A DNA stretch of 51,882 nt. Origin: Pelagibius sp. GTDB lineage: Bacteria > Pseudomonadota > Alphaproteobacteria > Kiloniellales > Kiloniellaceae. The stretch is from NCBI RefSeq assembly GCF_028289705.1, contig NZ_JANQOI010000006.1, forward strand, positions 1-51,882, read 5' to 3'. Made by a program: the position numbers and the translations under genes. Shown here piece by piece: positions 51,242-51,882 of the stretch (its first letter is position 1; the number at the start of each line of letters is the position of its first letter). The notes beneath the pieces were generated by a model. That model made no database searches. It worked only from the letters and a program-made list of their open reading frames with translations, and was not told the origin of the DNA.

Positions 51242-51882
51242 TTGTCAGTTTTGACCGATCTGTTTAAAGGCCTTCACCGCCGCGGCCAGTCTGGCGTTCT
51301 GTTTCCGAAATTCCTCTCCTTCCTCGTTCTGACAGCGGCGTTGCTGGCAGGGCTGACGGTTCCCGCCGCTGCGCCGCTGGCGCAGGCGCAGCAGACCTAC
51401 CTGATCGGCCCGGGCGATGTGTTGCAGGTCGACGTGCGGCGGCATGAAGATCTGTCGACGAACGTTGTCGTCCGTCCCGACGGGCGGATCTCCATGCCGT
51501 TGGTCGAGGACCTGCTGGCTCTCGGCAAGACGCCGGAGCAGGTGGCCGATGACATAACCGAGCGTCTTTCGGAATTCGTGATCGACCCGCTTGTGACCGT
51601 CACAGTGGTTTCCGGCGAGGGCGATCCCAGACAACAGGTGCGCGTCGTCGGCGAAGCCGCCGATCCTCAGACCCTCTCTTACCGCAGCGGCATGACGCTG
51701 CTGGACGCCATTGTCGATGCCGGCGGCCTGTCCCGGGAGGCGGACGGCAACGGCGCGGTGATCGTGCGTCTGACCAACGGCAGCACGCGCGAGATCCCGG
51801 TTCGCCTTGCCGACTTGGTGCGCGACGGGGACTCCACGGCCAATGTCTTGCTGGAGCCCGGCGATGTGATCGTGATTCCCGA
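51242..51882 (+). CDS. Second Wza-like polysaccharide export protein, 3' end cut by window
   Basis: The frame runs off the right edge; 213 complete codons are present. The start is the TTG at 51242, four bases after GGGGGGAAGG; no ATG or GTG lies nearby in frame. A signal peptide (hydrophobic core FLSFLVLTAALLAGL, exit AQAQ) lacks a lipobox cysteine, unlike the paralogue at 25125-25754. The Poly_export domain begins at TYLIGPGDVLQVDVRRHEDLS and continues with VVVRPDGRISMPLVEDL; an SLBB-like domain follows with VRVVGEAADPQTLSY and LLEPGDVIVIP. It should be part of the outer-membrane or periplasmic exit path of a polysaccharide, and may begin another export operon to the right. Confidence 0.9.
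   Translation, partial: MSVLTDLFKGLHRRGQSGVLFPKFLSFLVLTAALLAGLTVPAAAPLAQAQQTYLIGPGDVLQVDVRRHEDLSTNVVVRPDGRISMPLVEDLLALGKTPEQVADDITERLSEFVIDPLVTVTVVSGEGDPRQQVRVVGEAADPQTLSYRSGMTLLDAIVDAGGLSREADGNGAVIVRLTNGSTREIPVRLADLVRDGDSTANVLLEPGDVIVIP

Noticed and set aside
1-51882. CRISPR arrays, insertion sequences, phage genes or an integrase beside the tRNA-like gene
   Set aside because: No regularly spaced repeats, transposase, integrase or flanking target duplication was seen on either strand.

Overview
The window is about 52 kb of GC-rich proteobacterial chromosome, most likely from an alphaproteobacterium of the Rhodospirillales/Kiloniellales type. This rests on gene content and codon bias only; there is no rRNA or marker gene. 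Almost all of it is one extracellular-polysaccharide locus of the exosortase A (XrtA)/PEP-CTERM kind. The locus couples export of a lipid-linked heteropolysaccharide to sorting of PEP-CTERM proteins in the outer envelope. No insertion sequence, prophage, CRISPR array or rRNA was seen.

Layout. 1-8.5 kb: a truncated methyltransferase, a secreted C-type-lectin-like protein, an XrtA-type O-glycosylation ligase preceded by a small membrane protein, a Wzx-like flippase, two glycosyltransferases and a second methyltransferase. 8.8-18.5 kb: a heparinase II/III-like lyase, a sulfotransferase, the XrtA-associated PLP decarboxylase and acyl-AMP ligase, and a 1018-residue secreted two-module protein. 19.2-25.8 kb: exosortase A fused to EpsI, a glycosyltransferase, a Nudix hydrolase, a cis-prenyltransferase, GDP-mannose pyrophosphorylase and a Wza-like export lipoprotein. 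26-27.4 kb: a long, partly AT-rich spacer that encodes a 46-residue membrane protein. 27.4-35.6 kb: galE, the priming sugar transferase, two glycosyltransferases, the chain-length determinant and the tyrosine autokinase, all on the plus strand. 35.6-43.2 kb, minus strand: a YdcF-like protein, UDP-sugar dehydrogenase, amidotransferase, FemAB-like protein, polysaccharide deacetylase and the XrtA ATPase.

43.4-46.7 kb holds a separate four-gene minus-strand cassette: a Tat-exported cysteine-rich protein, a PqqD-like protein, an HPr-kinase-related kinase and a nucleotidyltransferase. It resembles the poorly understood HPr-rel-A system and is the best candidate here for an undescribed modification pathway. 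47.4-51.9 kb: a WalW-like deacetylase, an abnormal tRNA-like gene, a PEP-CTERM protein behind a good sigma-54 promoter, a trypsin-like protease, and a second Wza-like export protein cut by the window end.

Working model (inference). GalE, ManC and the UDP-sugar dehydrogenase supply UDP-galactose-type sugars, GDP-mannose and a uronic acid. The priming transferase loads the lipid carrier and the glycosyltransferases extend it. Amidotransferase, deacetylase, FemAB and possibly the sulfotransferase decorate the chain. Flippase, chain-length protein, kinase and export proteins move it out. Exosortase A and the ligase-like protein may join PEP-CTERM proteins to the polymer or membrane.
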